64,000 nt of DNA from Ascaphus truei (lineage: Eukaryota > Chordata > Amphibia > Anura > Ascaphidae). Of the stretch, positions 52,390-63,425 are shown piece after piece. Below the pieces are notes generated by a model, which worked only from the letters and a program-made list of their open reading frames with translations, was not told where the DNA came from and made no database searches. Position 1 is the first letter of the stretch; the number at the start of each line of letters is the position of its first letter. The position numbers and the translations under genes are program-made. The stretch is from the NCBI GenBank assembly GCA_036426205.1, contig CM071568.1, forward strand, positions 217,421,372 through 217,485,371. Direction: 5' to 3'.

Positions 52390-53645
52390 CCTTAGAGAAA
52401 GGTACCTGAAAATCCCATGTGTGTTAGGACAGCGAAAAGGTAGTTCCAGTCAAGCTTGTCAAATGCCTTTTCGGCATTTAGAGAGGCCAATTTCTGGAAT
52501 ACATGGTATGTGAGCTTTATGAATCAGATCAACATGTCTAACATTATTTGGGGCATGTCTAGAGGGAATTAACCCCACCTGGTCGTGATGAACAAGCCAG
52601 CTCATGAATTCGTTGAGCTGATTGGCCAGAATTTTGGCATAGAGTAGTGTCAGAATTAATCATAGAGAAATCGGAGGGTAACTGGTGCAGTTGAAGGGAT
52701 CCTTGCCCTTTTTGAGAATAAACACAATGTTGGCCGACGCCATGTGTTCTGGTATAAATTCACATTTTAAAAATGTATTGAAAAGTATACCAAGGTAGGG
52801 AATTAGAAGACTCGCAAATTGTTTATAATAAGCAATGGACAGGTCATCTGGGCCCGGGTTTTCGTGTTTTTTAAAGATCTTTAATGGGTGATGTAAGCTC
52901 TTCCTCTTAAAATGGCTCATTCAGTTTGGCTAAGTGATCCGACCTTAGTCTCGGGAGCCGACACAAGTTGTTAAAAGGCGTTTAGGATGACCAGGATGGA
53001 CTTTTGCATGTCAACCTTCTTGCCGTCATGGAGGGCCTGGTAAGCCTTTAAATTGAGCTATTATCTCAGTGGGTTCATGTGTTAAAACACCATTAAGGAG
53101 TGTGTGTTGTGCAGCTTTCTAGCCAGCATGGTGTGGACCTTATTGCCCCTCTCATAGTATTTTTGAGAGGTTCAATGCATGGCTTGTTCTGTTTTGTCTG
53201 ATAACAATAAATTAAGCTCAACCTCGGAGCTTGATCAGGCCAGCAAGAATGGATTCTGATGGTCTAGATTTATGCTCACCCTCCAAGTTAGCCAACGTAG
53301 CTGAGAGATCTTCCAATTTTTTAAGACCGCATCTTTTCCTATGTGAGGTGATCTTGATAAACGAGCCTCTAATAAATATCTTGTGCGATTCCGAAATAGT
53401 TGGGCAGGCAATGTCTTGGAATAATGTGATTCAAAGAAGAATTTGATGTCCTCTAACTGCAAAAGGATATCGGAGACACAGAGCAGAGATTTGTTTAAGT
53501 GCCAGTGTCATGCTGTCCATGGGGGGGTCACATTAGGGATGGTCAGGTCCACTATTGCATGGTCCAACTATGTGATATTGTGTATGCCTGCCTGGGAGAT
53601 CTGTGAGATTATGTGTGCATCTACTAAAAAGAAATGAAACCGGTA
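52390..53645 (-). pseudogene. Old L1/Tx1-type ORF2 relic
   Basis: From 53,640 downward: HIISQISQAGIHNIT-LDHAIV (compare SHTGIHDISWSDHAPI of the young element), then a helical region, then NPGPDDLSIAYYKQFASLLIPYL and FILKKGKDPFNCTSYPPISL (52,920-52,660), and an AEKAFD-like block near 52,480. Many stops and shifts. It ends near 52,390 before the thumb domain. It belongs to the same broad group as the 17-25.7 kb element but is much older. Confidence 0.75.
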
Positions 53646-54130
53646 GTAGGATTTGCCATAACACTTTAATACCAGCACACTGGATTATGAGGGTTATCTA
53701 CCAACGTTTTCCAAACTGCTGGACAGGAGCTAAGTGTCCAAGTCTCTCTGCTGCAAAAATAGAACAAAAAACAAATCTACAACAAATTAATTCAAAACAC
53801 AAAAGTCCCACTGGGTTTTTTTTCGTTGATAAATCTGGTGCAGTTTTTTTGCTTCGGTTTTGCCCACGTATTTCAGATAAATAACCCCCATTTGGGAGGG
53901 GAATTTTTGCCTTTGATAAATCTGGTGGTATTTAAGTACTTTTTTTTTTTTTTTTTAGCATTTTTCATACAGTTTAAATTTCATTACAGCAAAATTACAT
54001 GAGTAAAGAAAAGCAACATAATGCAATTACGCATTATTTAGCTAAGCAAACCCAGGTACTAAATGTTACAATTTGAACCTTAACATTTCACATCTGAAAT
54101 TGATGTTTGTGGCTTATTTTTCTGCTGAGT
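53646..54130. other. No gene seen; T-run
   Basis: A T-run at 53,939-53,957. The part 53,800-53,935 (GATAAATCTGGTG repeated) resembles the MITE at 62.6 kb in its TTTTGCC...GATAAAT text. Confidence 0.4.
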
Positions 54131-54192
54131 AAGGCTGCGCTTATACTAAGCGCGATGAGACAGAGCGACGGTTTGGTCGCGATCGCTGGAAG
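54131..54192. mobile_element. Truncated Harbinger MITE end
   Basis: TAAGGCTGCGCTTATACTAAG and GCGATCGCTGGAAG match the first ~60 bp of the 56,114 copy. The rest is missing. Confidence 0.6.
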
Positions 54193-54260
54193 TTAACTCA
54201 CAATAAAGAGAACACTTATTACAGTCAGCTACAGGATAGCTATAAAATGGAGGAAAAATC

Positions 54261-54290
54261 CTTTATTAATAATAATAATAATAATAATTA
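54261..54290. repeat. (AAT)n microsatellite
   Basis: Eight or so AAT/TAA repeats. Confidence 0.9.
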
Positions 54291-54718
54291 CAGTTAGAGC
54301 ACACGTAGTAGTTGTGGAAGAGGAAACAAGAGTTATAAAAAAAACCCCAGTGATAACTGGAAAAATTATAAAATTGAGGGATCAGTGGAAACTTTAATAG
54401 TAAAGTAGATAAGACATTTTAGGTGGATCTGACTTGGATCTGTCTGAAATAAATCCCTCTGACAGATTCAATCCACATTTTCAGCCTGTTGCTCAGGTTG
54501 CTGCTGGTATGAATGTGTGTTGTGACTTCCAGCTCAGTACATTGAGTCCTTGCTGCAGCATTCTATTCCATTCTGTTCATCGAATGGTGTGGGCCTACTG
54601 TATGTGCTTTTTAAGCATCAGTTACTACAGTGCTATCCTTAACGTGGGGACCTTTAAAACCAAATCATTGGGTGTATTCTTTGATTAGTTCATTCAGAAA
54701 ATGCATATAGGGTTTTAG
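54291..54718. other. No gene seen
   Basis: A short frame at 54,434-54,688 has no domain. No other feature. Confidence 0.35.
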
Positions 54719-55690
54719 GCACAGATCCTCAAAGCACTGTTAAGTCAGGGCTCATAACGTCATGTTATCCAAATCAGCAATGGGCGTTGTGTTCCCTGAG
54801 GTCAACGCTCTAAGGAATCGGGGAGCGCGTCCCCCGTGGCGCACTCCCTCCTTACCTGATGGCTCGCGCAACCCCGCTGTCCTTACAGGCCGTGCGCGCT
54901 CCCGAATGATTTTTTCTGACTTCGCGGAGTCTGGCTCTGCTCCCGCTTACAACGCGTGTGTGCACCGCTCTCAAGCTGCATGTCAACTCTCTTTATTATG
55001 CCCACCTGTCTTCTATGTCTCTCCTTCTATCCGTGCCCCCCTCTCTCATTGGTCATGCTCTCCCATATATGCTCACCTGTGCCACTTGCACTTTGGCTGA
55101 GCATAGTTCCAGTTAGCGCTGTAATCTCAGTTCCTGGTTCCTTGTCCTGCCTTGCCTTGTCTCCTAGCTCCTTGTTTTAGATTGACCTCCTGTGTACCGA
55201 CCCGGCTATTACTTTGGACTCCGCACTTCTGTCTTACCGACCCGGCTTTCCTCTGACCTTACGCATCTCTCCAATCCTGACCATGGCATACGGACCTCTA
55301 CGCTCCTACTGGCTCCAACCCCTGACCACGGCTAAACGGACACTGACCATTCTACTGGCTCCTACCTCAGACCTCGGCAAATACCTGACAATTCTACTCT
55401 CTCCAATCCTGACCCGGCTGCCTGACCTTCCGCACTCCAGACGTGCCCCTGTGGCTGGCGTTTATACCCATTCAGTATCGGGGTCCCGCCTTGTTTGTGG
55501 TGAGCACAGCATTACAAACGCCAATCCACAAAAGATAATTATATGCAAAAACGACTAGCATTAGTTATCTCATTAGAAATGGGGTAACGCCATGCTAAGT
55601 TAGCACTGCCTTGTGTTAGCCGTACATCCTAATAGGATATGCAAAGTATAGTGTAATGACTCCTATTAGCATATAGCATCTCCCAGGTAT
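54719..55690. mobile_element. MITE of the 26.05/37.8-kb family, split by an LTR
   Basis: The left part (CAGATCCTCAAAGCACTGTTAAG... TTCCCTGAGGTCAACGC) and the right part (AAAGATAATTATATGCAAAAAC... GGGGTAACGCCATGCTAAGT) correspond to consecutive text in the 37.8-kb copy (CCTGAGGTTAATGCAAATC...AAAGATAATTATATGCAAAAAC). The break is the LTR at 54,809-55,516. Outer ends are only approximate. Confidence 0.55.
54809..55516 (+). mobile_element. Likely solo LTR of an LTR retrotransposon, 708 bp
   Basis: A 5-bp duplication AACGC (54,804-54,808 and 55,517-55,521) bounds a block that starts TCTAAGG (expected TG) and ends TTACA, consistent with a TGT...ACA LTR whose first bases have mutated. Its interruption of a known MITE sequence independently fixes both edges. 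It is GC-rich at the left and C-rich (CCTGACC, CCGACCCGGC repeats) at the right. No internal region, PBS or gag/pol is present. The family is not identified. Confidence 0.6.
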
Positions 55691-56110
55691 CTCAATTGTG
55701 CACCCGTTTGAAAACATGTGTTTCTCCACATGTTGTTCCAAGGCTTGAGGGGATATATATTCTACAGCACTTGGGACTCAAGTAAAATAGGATCTCTCTC
55801 TTGTCCAATCGGGATACTACTGCATGGAAACTCCCATTTCCGTGTGCTAGTGCCCCGATAAGCGCTATAACAGTTTAATAAATAACTTCCTATGTAAAGT
55901 AGAGAGAAATGAGTTTTGAAGCAGCGCTCCATTTTTCGGAGGACAGTAAAGATTAAATAAAGTGTCTTACATCTGGTGAAGATGATTAAAATACATAGTT
56001 AAGCCACTTTAAGCCGGGCACATTTTGTGACGAAGAATGAAGGGAGAATGCATGGTACAGCGAGAGATGCAGATTTGATACCTCACATTACAATATCTGC
56101 ACCATGTAAC
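55691..56110. other. No gene seen
   Basis: Spacer without a supported feature. Confidence 0.35.
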
Positions 56111-56113
56111 TAA

Positions 56114-56393
56114 GGCTGCGATTATAGTGCCGGCGACGTCGCCCAAAAATCAATGTATTGCCGCCATTGCGTGCGCTTATAGTAAGCATGACGCGACGGA
56201 AGCAAGGCAAAATTTGGAAGCCGGTCAAATTTGATTTTTCAGAGGCTGTCACCACATGTGACAGCCTCTGAACCAATCACTGACCTGGTCGCCCGCGACA
56301 TTGCCACAAAGCGAATTACAACTTTCGCTAGCGGCGACGGTGATGGGTGACGTCACCCGTCGCATTGCTGTCGCGCGCACTACAAGCGCGGCT
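56114..56393. mobile_element. PIF/Harbinger MITE, copy 2
   Basis: The left end GGCTGCGATTATAGTGCCGG pairs with GCGCGCACTACAAGCGCGGC at the right. The left flank is TAA; the right flank (TTTA) has drifted. The interior matches 33,665-33,947 (GACGTCGCCCAAAAA, CGTGCGCTTATAGTAAGC, TGTGACAGCCTCTGAACCAA, ACAACTTTCGC). Confidence 0.8.
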
Positions 56394-57071
56394 TTACTCT
56401 GCAACTTGTCTTATTGACACTAACCAAAGCGTAAACTGGTGTACACATGGGAAAACTGATACAAGATTAAATAACAGTCGCAGTATCGCTCCAAAATTAC
56501 CATAATACATAGACCCTGTATACGTATATACTTTATTCACATAACAATAACAATATAAGAGTATGGACCTGTTTTTCTGCCCCAATACAATTGGTAGAGT
56601 AAAACTTTAACTACCCCTTTTAATATTTGTTATAAATGTGTATGTGATGTAGACATGTAGGATATTCATATCTGTAGCAAAATAGTTTGTGAACACTTTA
56701 AATCATTGCCAATTGAATAATCTGGCATCTTAAACCAAGATGAAAATATTTAAATATGCCATATTTATTTCACAAAATATGAATCTACAGATAACTAATC
56801 ATCTACCCAAAGAGCAAGACTGAGCAAGGTAAAGTTCTTGTTTCCAAAAAAAAAACCGTTAAAACTTGTATTCTTACAAGACTGCTCCTTTAATAAAAAG
56901 GATAAACCACACATATGGAATTATAGGAAGATGAAAACAGGTGAATGAAACCGCTGATCAGAGTTTGAAAGCAAAATAATGAACTATAAAGATCTAGCCA
57001 TTATATTAGTAGGATGGGGAAACCTTAAAATCAGACAGACAAGGAGAGGCAGAGCCACAATCTAGACATAC
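56394..57071. other. No gene seen
   Basis: AT-rich spacer. Confidence 0.4.
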
Positions 57072-57196
57072 GGGCCCATATTTACTAAACGGTGCCAACT
57101 GGAAGAACTCTCAGCCAATTCAAGTGAATGAATGGGTATCTTCCGGCGGGGGGAAAGAGGTCTTATGGCTTAGTACCACATAGTAAATATGGCCCC
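57072..57196. mobile_element. MITE of the 'TTTACTAAG' family, 125 bp
   Basis: GGGCCCATATTTACTAAACGG at the left pairs with ATAGTAAATATGGCCCC at the right. The interior has GAAGAACTCTC/ and GGTATCTTCCGGC text like the 36.4-kb copy. Confidence 0.7.
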
Positions 57197-58650
57197 TGGT
57201 GTTTTCTTTTCGGATACAGGAGCGGCGCATTGGCTTATCGAATATATATTTTATTATAACATATATAAAAAATGTCAGGGAAAGTGCCCAAATAAACACA
57301 TCAGCGATTTACTGGATGGTTTTAGTTTCAGCAGAGTGTGTTTGCACAGATACATTGCAGGATGTGTATGCTGCACTTACTAGCTGGAGATGGCGTGCTG
57401 CACCCGCTTGTTGGAGGATGACCCTGAAAGCCATGGAGAGCTGGCAGTGAAAGTCCACCGATGACAGGAGGAAACAGGAATGGATAGTGGGTGGCTGGAT
57501 AGTGATTCATATGTCCATTCACAGCTGGTGCAGGATATGTACGACTGCTCGTTGTCATATTAAAATATCATTGTATACATTAGCTCATCTATGAAAATAA
57601 TGCAGCATTACCCCCAGCTGTTATTTGTCATGCCGGGTTAATACAATAAAAAATGTATAGAGTATTCCACCTAGATCGGAAAGTGATTCAGATAACGATT
57701 GCACAAAGCTTTTTCAATGTGGTCTTCTGTTCTGTATCACACTACAAATTAAAAAATCGCTGGCTTCATTTTGTGCTTTCAATGAATATTTTCTTTTATG
57801 TGTATGATGTATTTAATAGCAGATCCTTCCAGGAACGTGCACCCTGTAAAAGAGAAAGAACGAGAGAAAACAAATTCAAACAGTGATAGCACAAGATAAC
57901 AGGTACAGATAACAACGATACATTAAATAAATATATATTTTGTAATAAAATTAGTTCATGAACAGGCAGTTCTAAAAGTAGAAGCAAAGATGCTTAATTT
58001 CAAAGAAAATGTAATTGCCGATTTCGCTTTTGAAACCAACAAATCCATCCATTTTCTTTAACCCATTTCTAGTAAGAGGGGACTATACACACACATCGTC
58101 CCGTTGGGTTGGCAAATGTCTGTTACTCAGTGCGATCTTGAAAGAAAACATAGATGTCCATCAATATCACAGTCATAAAGACGAGTCATTAAAATACCAC
58201 ACATTACAATGACATTCCTATTATTGAATGTTTAGTTGATGATGGCATAGGCCAATTTCAGCCCACCAATGCTGGGACCAACACAGTTAAGTGTTTTCTG
58301 CACCTTGGGTTTTCAGTGGTAAGAGCAGGCTTGGTGAGCTCTATATGCTAGATACAGTATGTGAAGTAAAGAAAAATGATCACATTATGGGCACCAGACA
58401 TTCCTGCCTTAACAGCTATGTATTTCATGCTGTCGTTTCTTCCTAATATTACTGTAGTCACAGGAAACTTATTTATATTTGTTAGGTTTTAGAGTGTATA
58501 AAATTGACAGTCTTATCTAATAGGAAGTCAAGTTTCATCGTTAAATTCCATGGGTATGACACAGATAAGTGAGTAGATATAAGCAAGAATAAAGACGAAA
58601 AGAAGTCTGCGCTAGATGTAATACTTAAAAATGTTAGTGATGCGTTACTG
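57197..58650. other. No gene seen
   Basis: AT-rich spacer with short frames on both strands; none has a domain. No repeat was recognised. Confidence 0.4.
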
Positions 58651-58659
58651 TGTAATACC

Positions 58660-58840
58660 GATGCAGTTAAAACAAAGGATTGATGCACTCACATTGTGTG
58701 CAAATAAAAAGCGCGTATCTGTCAGATCAAACCGGAGGAAAGCCCCTTCAATATCCCGGCTAAACCACTCATCTGACAGATACGCTGTTTGTATTTGCAC
58801 ACAATGAGAGTGCATCAGTCCTTTGTTTTAACTGCATCGT
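58660..58840. repeat. Snap-back inverted repeat (MITE-like)
   Basis: The left arm ATGCAGTTAAAACAAAGGA...TTGTGTGCAAATA...GTATCTGTCAGAT (about 58,661-58,726) is almost the exact complement of ATCTGACAGATAC...TATTTGCACACAA...TCCTTTGTTTTAACTGCAT (about 58,772-58,839). The loop is 45 bp. No clear target duplication. Confidence 0.85.
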
Positions 58841-59227
58841 TATTACATTTAGAGAATCACACTGTGGGAGCATACGTTTCTCTTTTCTTCTTTCTTTAAG
58901 TTAGTAGGTATTTTTTAGGTTAAATTGTTTATCATTTTCTTTTTAATCCTAGCAGAGCTAGAAGTAAGGACACTTAAGGTTATATGCTTGGCTACCTGCA
59001 TGCATTGTATTTCGAAGCTCATAAGCAGCTATGCCAAAAGAGTGGTTAAATACAAATACACATCTTTCTATGGACACTGTATTTGGCCAATCCACGTCTC
59101 TCACGTCTCGCTGATCTTCAGAGAGATTCACTTTTTCAGTCTCAGCCACGCTGATTTTTAGCAAGGAAATTAACGGGAACATGGTTCTTTCTCATCTCTG
59201 AAATCTCACCCCATAAAAATCATTAAC
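58841..59227. other. No gene seen
   Basis: Spacer with short open frames only (58,925-59,161 +). Confidence 0.35.
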
Positions 59228-59235
59228 CTTTAGAG

Positions 59236-59538
59236 CAGGGGTGCGCAAACTTCCTGCGCTGCGCTCCCCCTGCCTGCTCTCCCCGTGTCGCACCTCGGCG
59301 TCATATGACGTGACGTCTATGACCCACAGCGTCAGTTGACGGCGTGTCTCCATAGCAACGGTCGTCAAATGAAGCCACGGGGTCATGTGACACATGGCCC
59401 GCGGCGTCATTTGATGCCGCGTTGTCATGGAGACGAGTGGACATGGAAGGCGGGTAAGTGAGCTGCGCCCTCCCCCCCCCCCCAAAAAAAAGTCTTGCGG
59501 TACCCCTGGGGGCACGCCCCCCAGTTTGCGCATCTCTG
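59236..59538. mobile_element. hAT (Buster-type) MITE, 303 bp
   Basis: CAGGGGTGCGCAAAC at the left and GTTTGCGCATCTCTG at the right. A perfect 8-bp duplication CTTTAGAG lies at 59,228-59,235 and 59,539-59,546. Repeated GGCGTCATTTGA and TGACGTC boxes occur inside; GCGGGTAAGTGAG at about 59,449. Minus-strand frame 59,192-59,728 crosses it and is not a gene. Confidence 0.92.
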
Positions 59539-59546
59539 CTTTAGAG

Positions 59547-60112
59547 GACAATAAAAATCCTTGCACTCCAGGGCATGCATTCGGATACAGTAAATTCAAC
59601 AAAACGAATCTCTGCCCCAAAAGGACCTCAAATCTTTCTTGTCCTGTGATGTACATTTTCATGCTCACTACACCAATTACATAAGACTTTTTCTTAACTA
59701 AAAAGGAACTTTCTTTCCATTTAAACAATAAAATAGTAATTTATGTAGCGGTATCGTGTTGACAGGCCTCCAACTTTATCTGCTGTACAGGGATATGTTT
59801 CTGAACTGTAACCCTCTGAATGTCCATTGCAAAAGCTGTAGGCTTTCAACAACTTTTAAAAGAGTTTAAATATGTGATTACATGCAAGGTTTATGTCTTC
59901 TAATAAGCTGTAAAAGCAAAAAAACAAAACAGAATGATGTTTATTTTTTTTAAGACTGTTTTGAATTTTTGTGTTTTTTCCAAAGGCAAATTCAGAGCGC
60001 TCTATCTGCACGTTTTAACAATGACACATACTCAATAGTGTTCTTGCCAACTGCCTCTTATGTGATCAAAGTTTACTATACATATGGGATAACAGGAAAT
60101 CATAAGGGTTCA
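59547..60112. other. No gene seen
   Basis: AT-rich spacer. Confidence 0.35.
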
Positions 60113-60123
60113 GAAACCACATC

Positions 60124-60837
60124 ATTAAAGCAGCAATAGTACATCACCCCTTCCCCCTTTTTTCTTCTTCTTTTAAATACAGTATGTAAAGCATGACCAT
60201 GTATAATATATAATACTATAATAATATATAGTGTTAGGACCTGCAGATTGGGCATGCCGTGAAGTGGCTGCAGGCTTATAACCTTTTGGCCAAAGGGTTT
60301 AACTGAATGTCCCTTTTTCATGAGCAGATAAGCACTGAGGTATTGCACTATATGTTGTGTCATTTTGTATGATGCGCTGGCCTTTCTGTTTTTGTTTGTA
60401 TAATTCTACATTCTTACCTAAACTGGCAATTAAATCTGTAAAAATCTTGATTGTGTGCCACCTTTCAGTTCCAACCAATCACACAGTCAGTGTAATTCGG
60501 CAGCTACAATGTATTCTTATATTACTACGGTAACGCTATATATTGTTAGTTTACAGCTCAAACTGCAGGGAACATTGGAAACAAATTACACAAACAGGAT
60601 CTTGTACTGTTGGGGAAGTCTGCTAAAACCTGCTACAGAAATCAAAGAATGCTTCAGTATATTACAACTAATTAAACATGCGATTAAGAGATGAATAAAA
60701 AAAAATTACAAAAAGAAACAGTCACTATTATCTAATACAACAGCACTGATAAAAAATTTAAAAAAACGTTCTGTAGTATTAGATAATAGTGGCTGTTTAT
60801 TTTTGCTAATTTCACATGTTTTGCTGCTTTAACCCTC
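60124..60837. mobile_element. Possible TTAA-type element
   Basis: TTAAAGCAGCAATAG at 60,125 and TTTTGCTGCTTTAA at 60,824-60,837 are inverted ends containing TTAA, like the 48.8-kb MITE. Near the right end, CACTATTATCTAATACAACAG pairs with CTGTAGTATTAGATAATAGTG (60,723-60,791). The 6.5-kb MITE interior shares TTGTATTAGATAATAC. The two ends may belong to separate copies. Confidence 0.4.
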
Positions 60838-61700
60838 ACACAGGCTGGAAAAATGCACTGCCGACTTGTAGGGCCGAGTGCTGTTTTCCTCCCGAATCAG
60901 GTCTTACTGCTATCATTTTATTTTTAAATAGCAATAACAGTTTATGCAGAGGTTAAGAATACATACCCAAGAAGAACAATGCAAGGAAGCAATTGATAAC
61001 CAGCAAAAGGACAAAACGGCACAATATGACAGCAGGATGCCTCAAAATGTTAAAAATGCATGTAGATGTTACAAGTACAGTAGATAACAAGAGCTGGAAA
61101 AACAGTAGGGGTTGGTGAATTACAGTGTTAGGTTCAATAATTAAAAAGTTAAGCCCTGCAAACAAAGGGAAGCGGATTTTCCTTTTAAAGGCAATACAGC
61201 AACTACTATACTGTATGCTCAGAAATGCTAAGCAAGCAGTCATGTTGATGTATTAGCTGTCCAAGCTCATTAATGTACCAATCTGAAACTTTTGGGGAAT
61301 CTCTGAAAGAGATTATGAGACAAGATATGAGATATTTTGTGTGAACCTGCACATTTTGTGGTTGAAAGCCTGTCCTCCATCACTGCCTGTGTAAACCTCT
61401 TCTTGTCTAATCTAATTCCTCCTTTGCGCTAATGTCAAGTCTACCTATAGATGGTTCCATATGCCAAAACCTGAACAGCTTACATCAACCTACTGTAAAA
61501 CACTTGACCAGGACGTCACATTTGTTCCATTTGTCTTTCTCACCTCCCCAGTCCATTATAGCTACCTCTCACTTTCTTTATCTTCGCCTACACAAATGAA
61601 TCTCTCGCTCTCCCAGCATGCCTGAGGGAGTCGAGATGTCCAACCGTGACTTTCCTTGGGAAATGCAGTCTCACAACTAATAAAACAGCATCCAAATTCT
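60838..61700. other. No gene seen
   Basis: A 96-codon minus-strand frame (61,243-60,953) codes a hydrophobic peptide without family resemblance. No other feature. Confidence 0.4.
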
Positions 61701-61711
61701 TTATTTTGTGA

Positions 61712-61935
61712 GGAGAAGGAGCGGCTCAGTGAGTAAAGACACTGATTGGCACTGAGTTTGAAGCAGGGGAACCTGGTTCAATTCCTGGTGTCAGCTCCTT
61801 GTGACCTTGGGTAAGTCACCTTATCTCCCTGTGCCCCAGGCACCAAAAACATAGATTGTAAACTCCACGGGGCAGGGTCTGTGTCTACAGAATGTCTCTG
61901 TAAAGCGCTATGTAAAACTAGCAGCAAAAGAAAGA
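61712..61935 (+). mobile_element. tRNA-derived CORE-SINE (MIR-like) with L2-type tail
   Basis: Box A-like GGCTCAGTGA (61,723-61,732) and box B GGTTCAATTCC (61,775-61,785) mark a tRNA-related head. The core TTGTGACCTTGGGTAAGTCA followed by CTCCCTGTGCCCCAG is the hallmark of CORE/MIR SINEs. The tail GATTGTAAACTCC...GGGCAGGGTCTGTGTC...TCTGTAAAGCGCTATGTA matches the tail of the L2-type LINE at 46.85-47.0 kb. Confidence 0.88.
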
Positions 61936-61939
61936 AAGC

Positions 61940-62577
61940 GTTAGTGCAAGTTATCAATTTAAAGTGCCAAATATGATAAAATGGTGTCTAAGTGATTGGT
62001 GGGGAAATCATCTTTCTGCAGCCAGAATGTAGGGGGTTCTCAAATCCACTATGAACAGAGTACAAACAGGAGAGATCTGGCGCATGAAATAAGATCTAAT
62101 TTAAAGCTGTAATAGCCGAGGTGCCTGAAGATAAAGTATATAACTCACTGTTATTTAGTATAAAATACATAGACCGAGAACCAAATACTGACCCGGCATG
62201 GAGCACCCAAAGGGTTAAGGCCAAATAAATGGGCCGTAATGTGTCTAATTAGTAAAGCACCACCTGGTTCTTTGAGAGGTACAGACAAGCTCATGTATTT
62301 CCATGTGTTCATTACCTTATTTCTAATTGAAAGTAGTCAACAACCCATAATATTTGGTTTATCTACTTAACCTTCAAAAACAACAAGAAAATGAATGGGC
62401 ATTAGGACCTTTTAAGGTGTTTTAGATTCTGTAGGAAGTTGACAATTCTTTTTCCTGTATCACTTTTTTTGCTTTCTCAAGTGCTCCTTGCAGACTGCAT
62501 ACTGGCAGCCTGCAGCTATGTTAAAGAAGCAATACCATACCTAAAATGCATCAAGAATGTACAGAGGACACAGACAT
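61940..62577. other. No gene seen
   Basis: Spacer without a supported feature. Confidence 0.35.
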
Positions 62578-62745
62578 AGGGGCCTACGGTATGTATCAAG
62601 GCAAAAATGGTGCAGTTCTGGGGCAAAACAAAAACTGCACTGTGTGTATCAAAGAAAACAATCCCATTGAAACGAATAGGATTTTTTTCTATGATACAAC
62701 TGGAGCAGTGCTTTTATCTCACTTTTGCCTTGATACCCATGAAGG
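62578..62745. mobile_element. MITE-like hairpin, TATCAAGGCAAAA ends
   Basis: GGTATGTATCAAGGCAAAAA at the left pairs with TTTTGCCTTGATACCC at the right. Internal GTGCAGTTCTGG/GGAGCAGTGC and TGTATCA/TGATACA also pair. No transposase. Confidence 0.65.
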
Positions 62746-63340
62746 GGTGGACAAAAACATAAAATACTTTGGAGCCAATCAGAATTTTTAAGAGCCAGCG
62801 CTTTGTTAGGCACGCACACACTTTCCACCGCCTTCACATATACACACACTCTCTCACAAAGACTGGCACACTCCCACACACACCTCATTTCCCCTGCCAG
62901 TGTGCATTGTGGGGAGGTGTGGGCAGAGTACAGAAGGGCTCCAACTAGCTCTGTCCCCTCTGGCTAGCTTCACTCCCTCCAGTCAGCTCTGCCCCTAGCT
63001 CTCAAGCAGCTTCTGCCTCCTGTTCTCCGATGAGGATTCCTCCCCCCCCCCCCATCCCCCACCCCCCTCAATGAATGGCGATGGTCAGTAAACAGGTAGG
63101 CGGCATACAACGATAGTCAGGAAACAGGCCCCCTGCCTCAGGACAACAGAGGCGCAACACAGTAAGGTCGAAATAGGGCCCAGTACATGACACAATGCGC
63201 TTGTTTACTGAGGAAACCACACTAAACAGGTAGGGAGGAACAGGAAGGGGAGGTTTATAAAGGCTGGCTACAGGTAGGAAGCAAGTGCTGGTATTGAGGC
63301 AATCAGCCACCTTCAGAAAGTTCTCGGCAGAGAACAGCCG
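62746..63340. other. No gene seen; C-run
   Basis: A C-run and C-rich tract at about 63,042-63,067. Minus-strand frame 63,394-63,068 has no recognisable domain. Confidence 0.4.
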
Positions 63341-63425
63341 TCCCAGTGGCAGATCGGTAGAACTCCAGGCTGGGAGTGAGAGACCAGGGTTCAAGACCCA
63401 ATATGCACACTCCTAATACTGGGCT
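63340..63425 (+). mobile_element. tRNA-like SINE head
   Basis: Box A TGGCAGATCGG (63,347-63,357) and box B GGTTCAAGACC (63,388-63,398) both fit the Pol III consensus, 41 bp apart start to start. The flanks do not fold into a clean cloverleaf, so a SINE head is likelier than a tRNA gene. Confidence 0.55.

Noticed and set aside
59192..59728. 178-codon minus-strand ORF
   Set aside because: Lies mostly across a hAT MITE and a C-run; composition reflects the MITE.
63340..63425. Possible tRNA gene
   Set aside because: Box A and B are good, but no acceptor stem or anticodon arm folds; a SINE head fits better.
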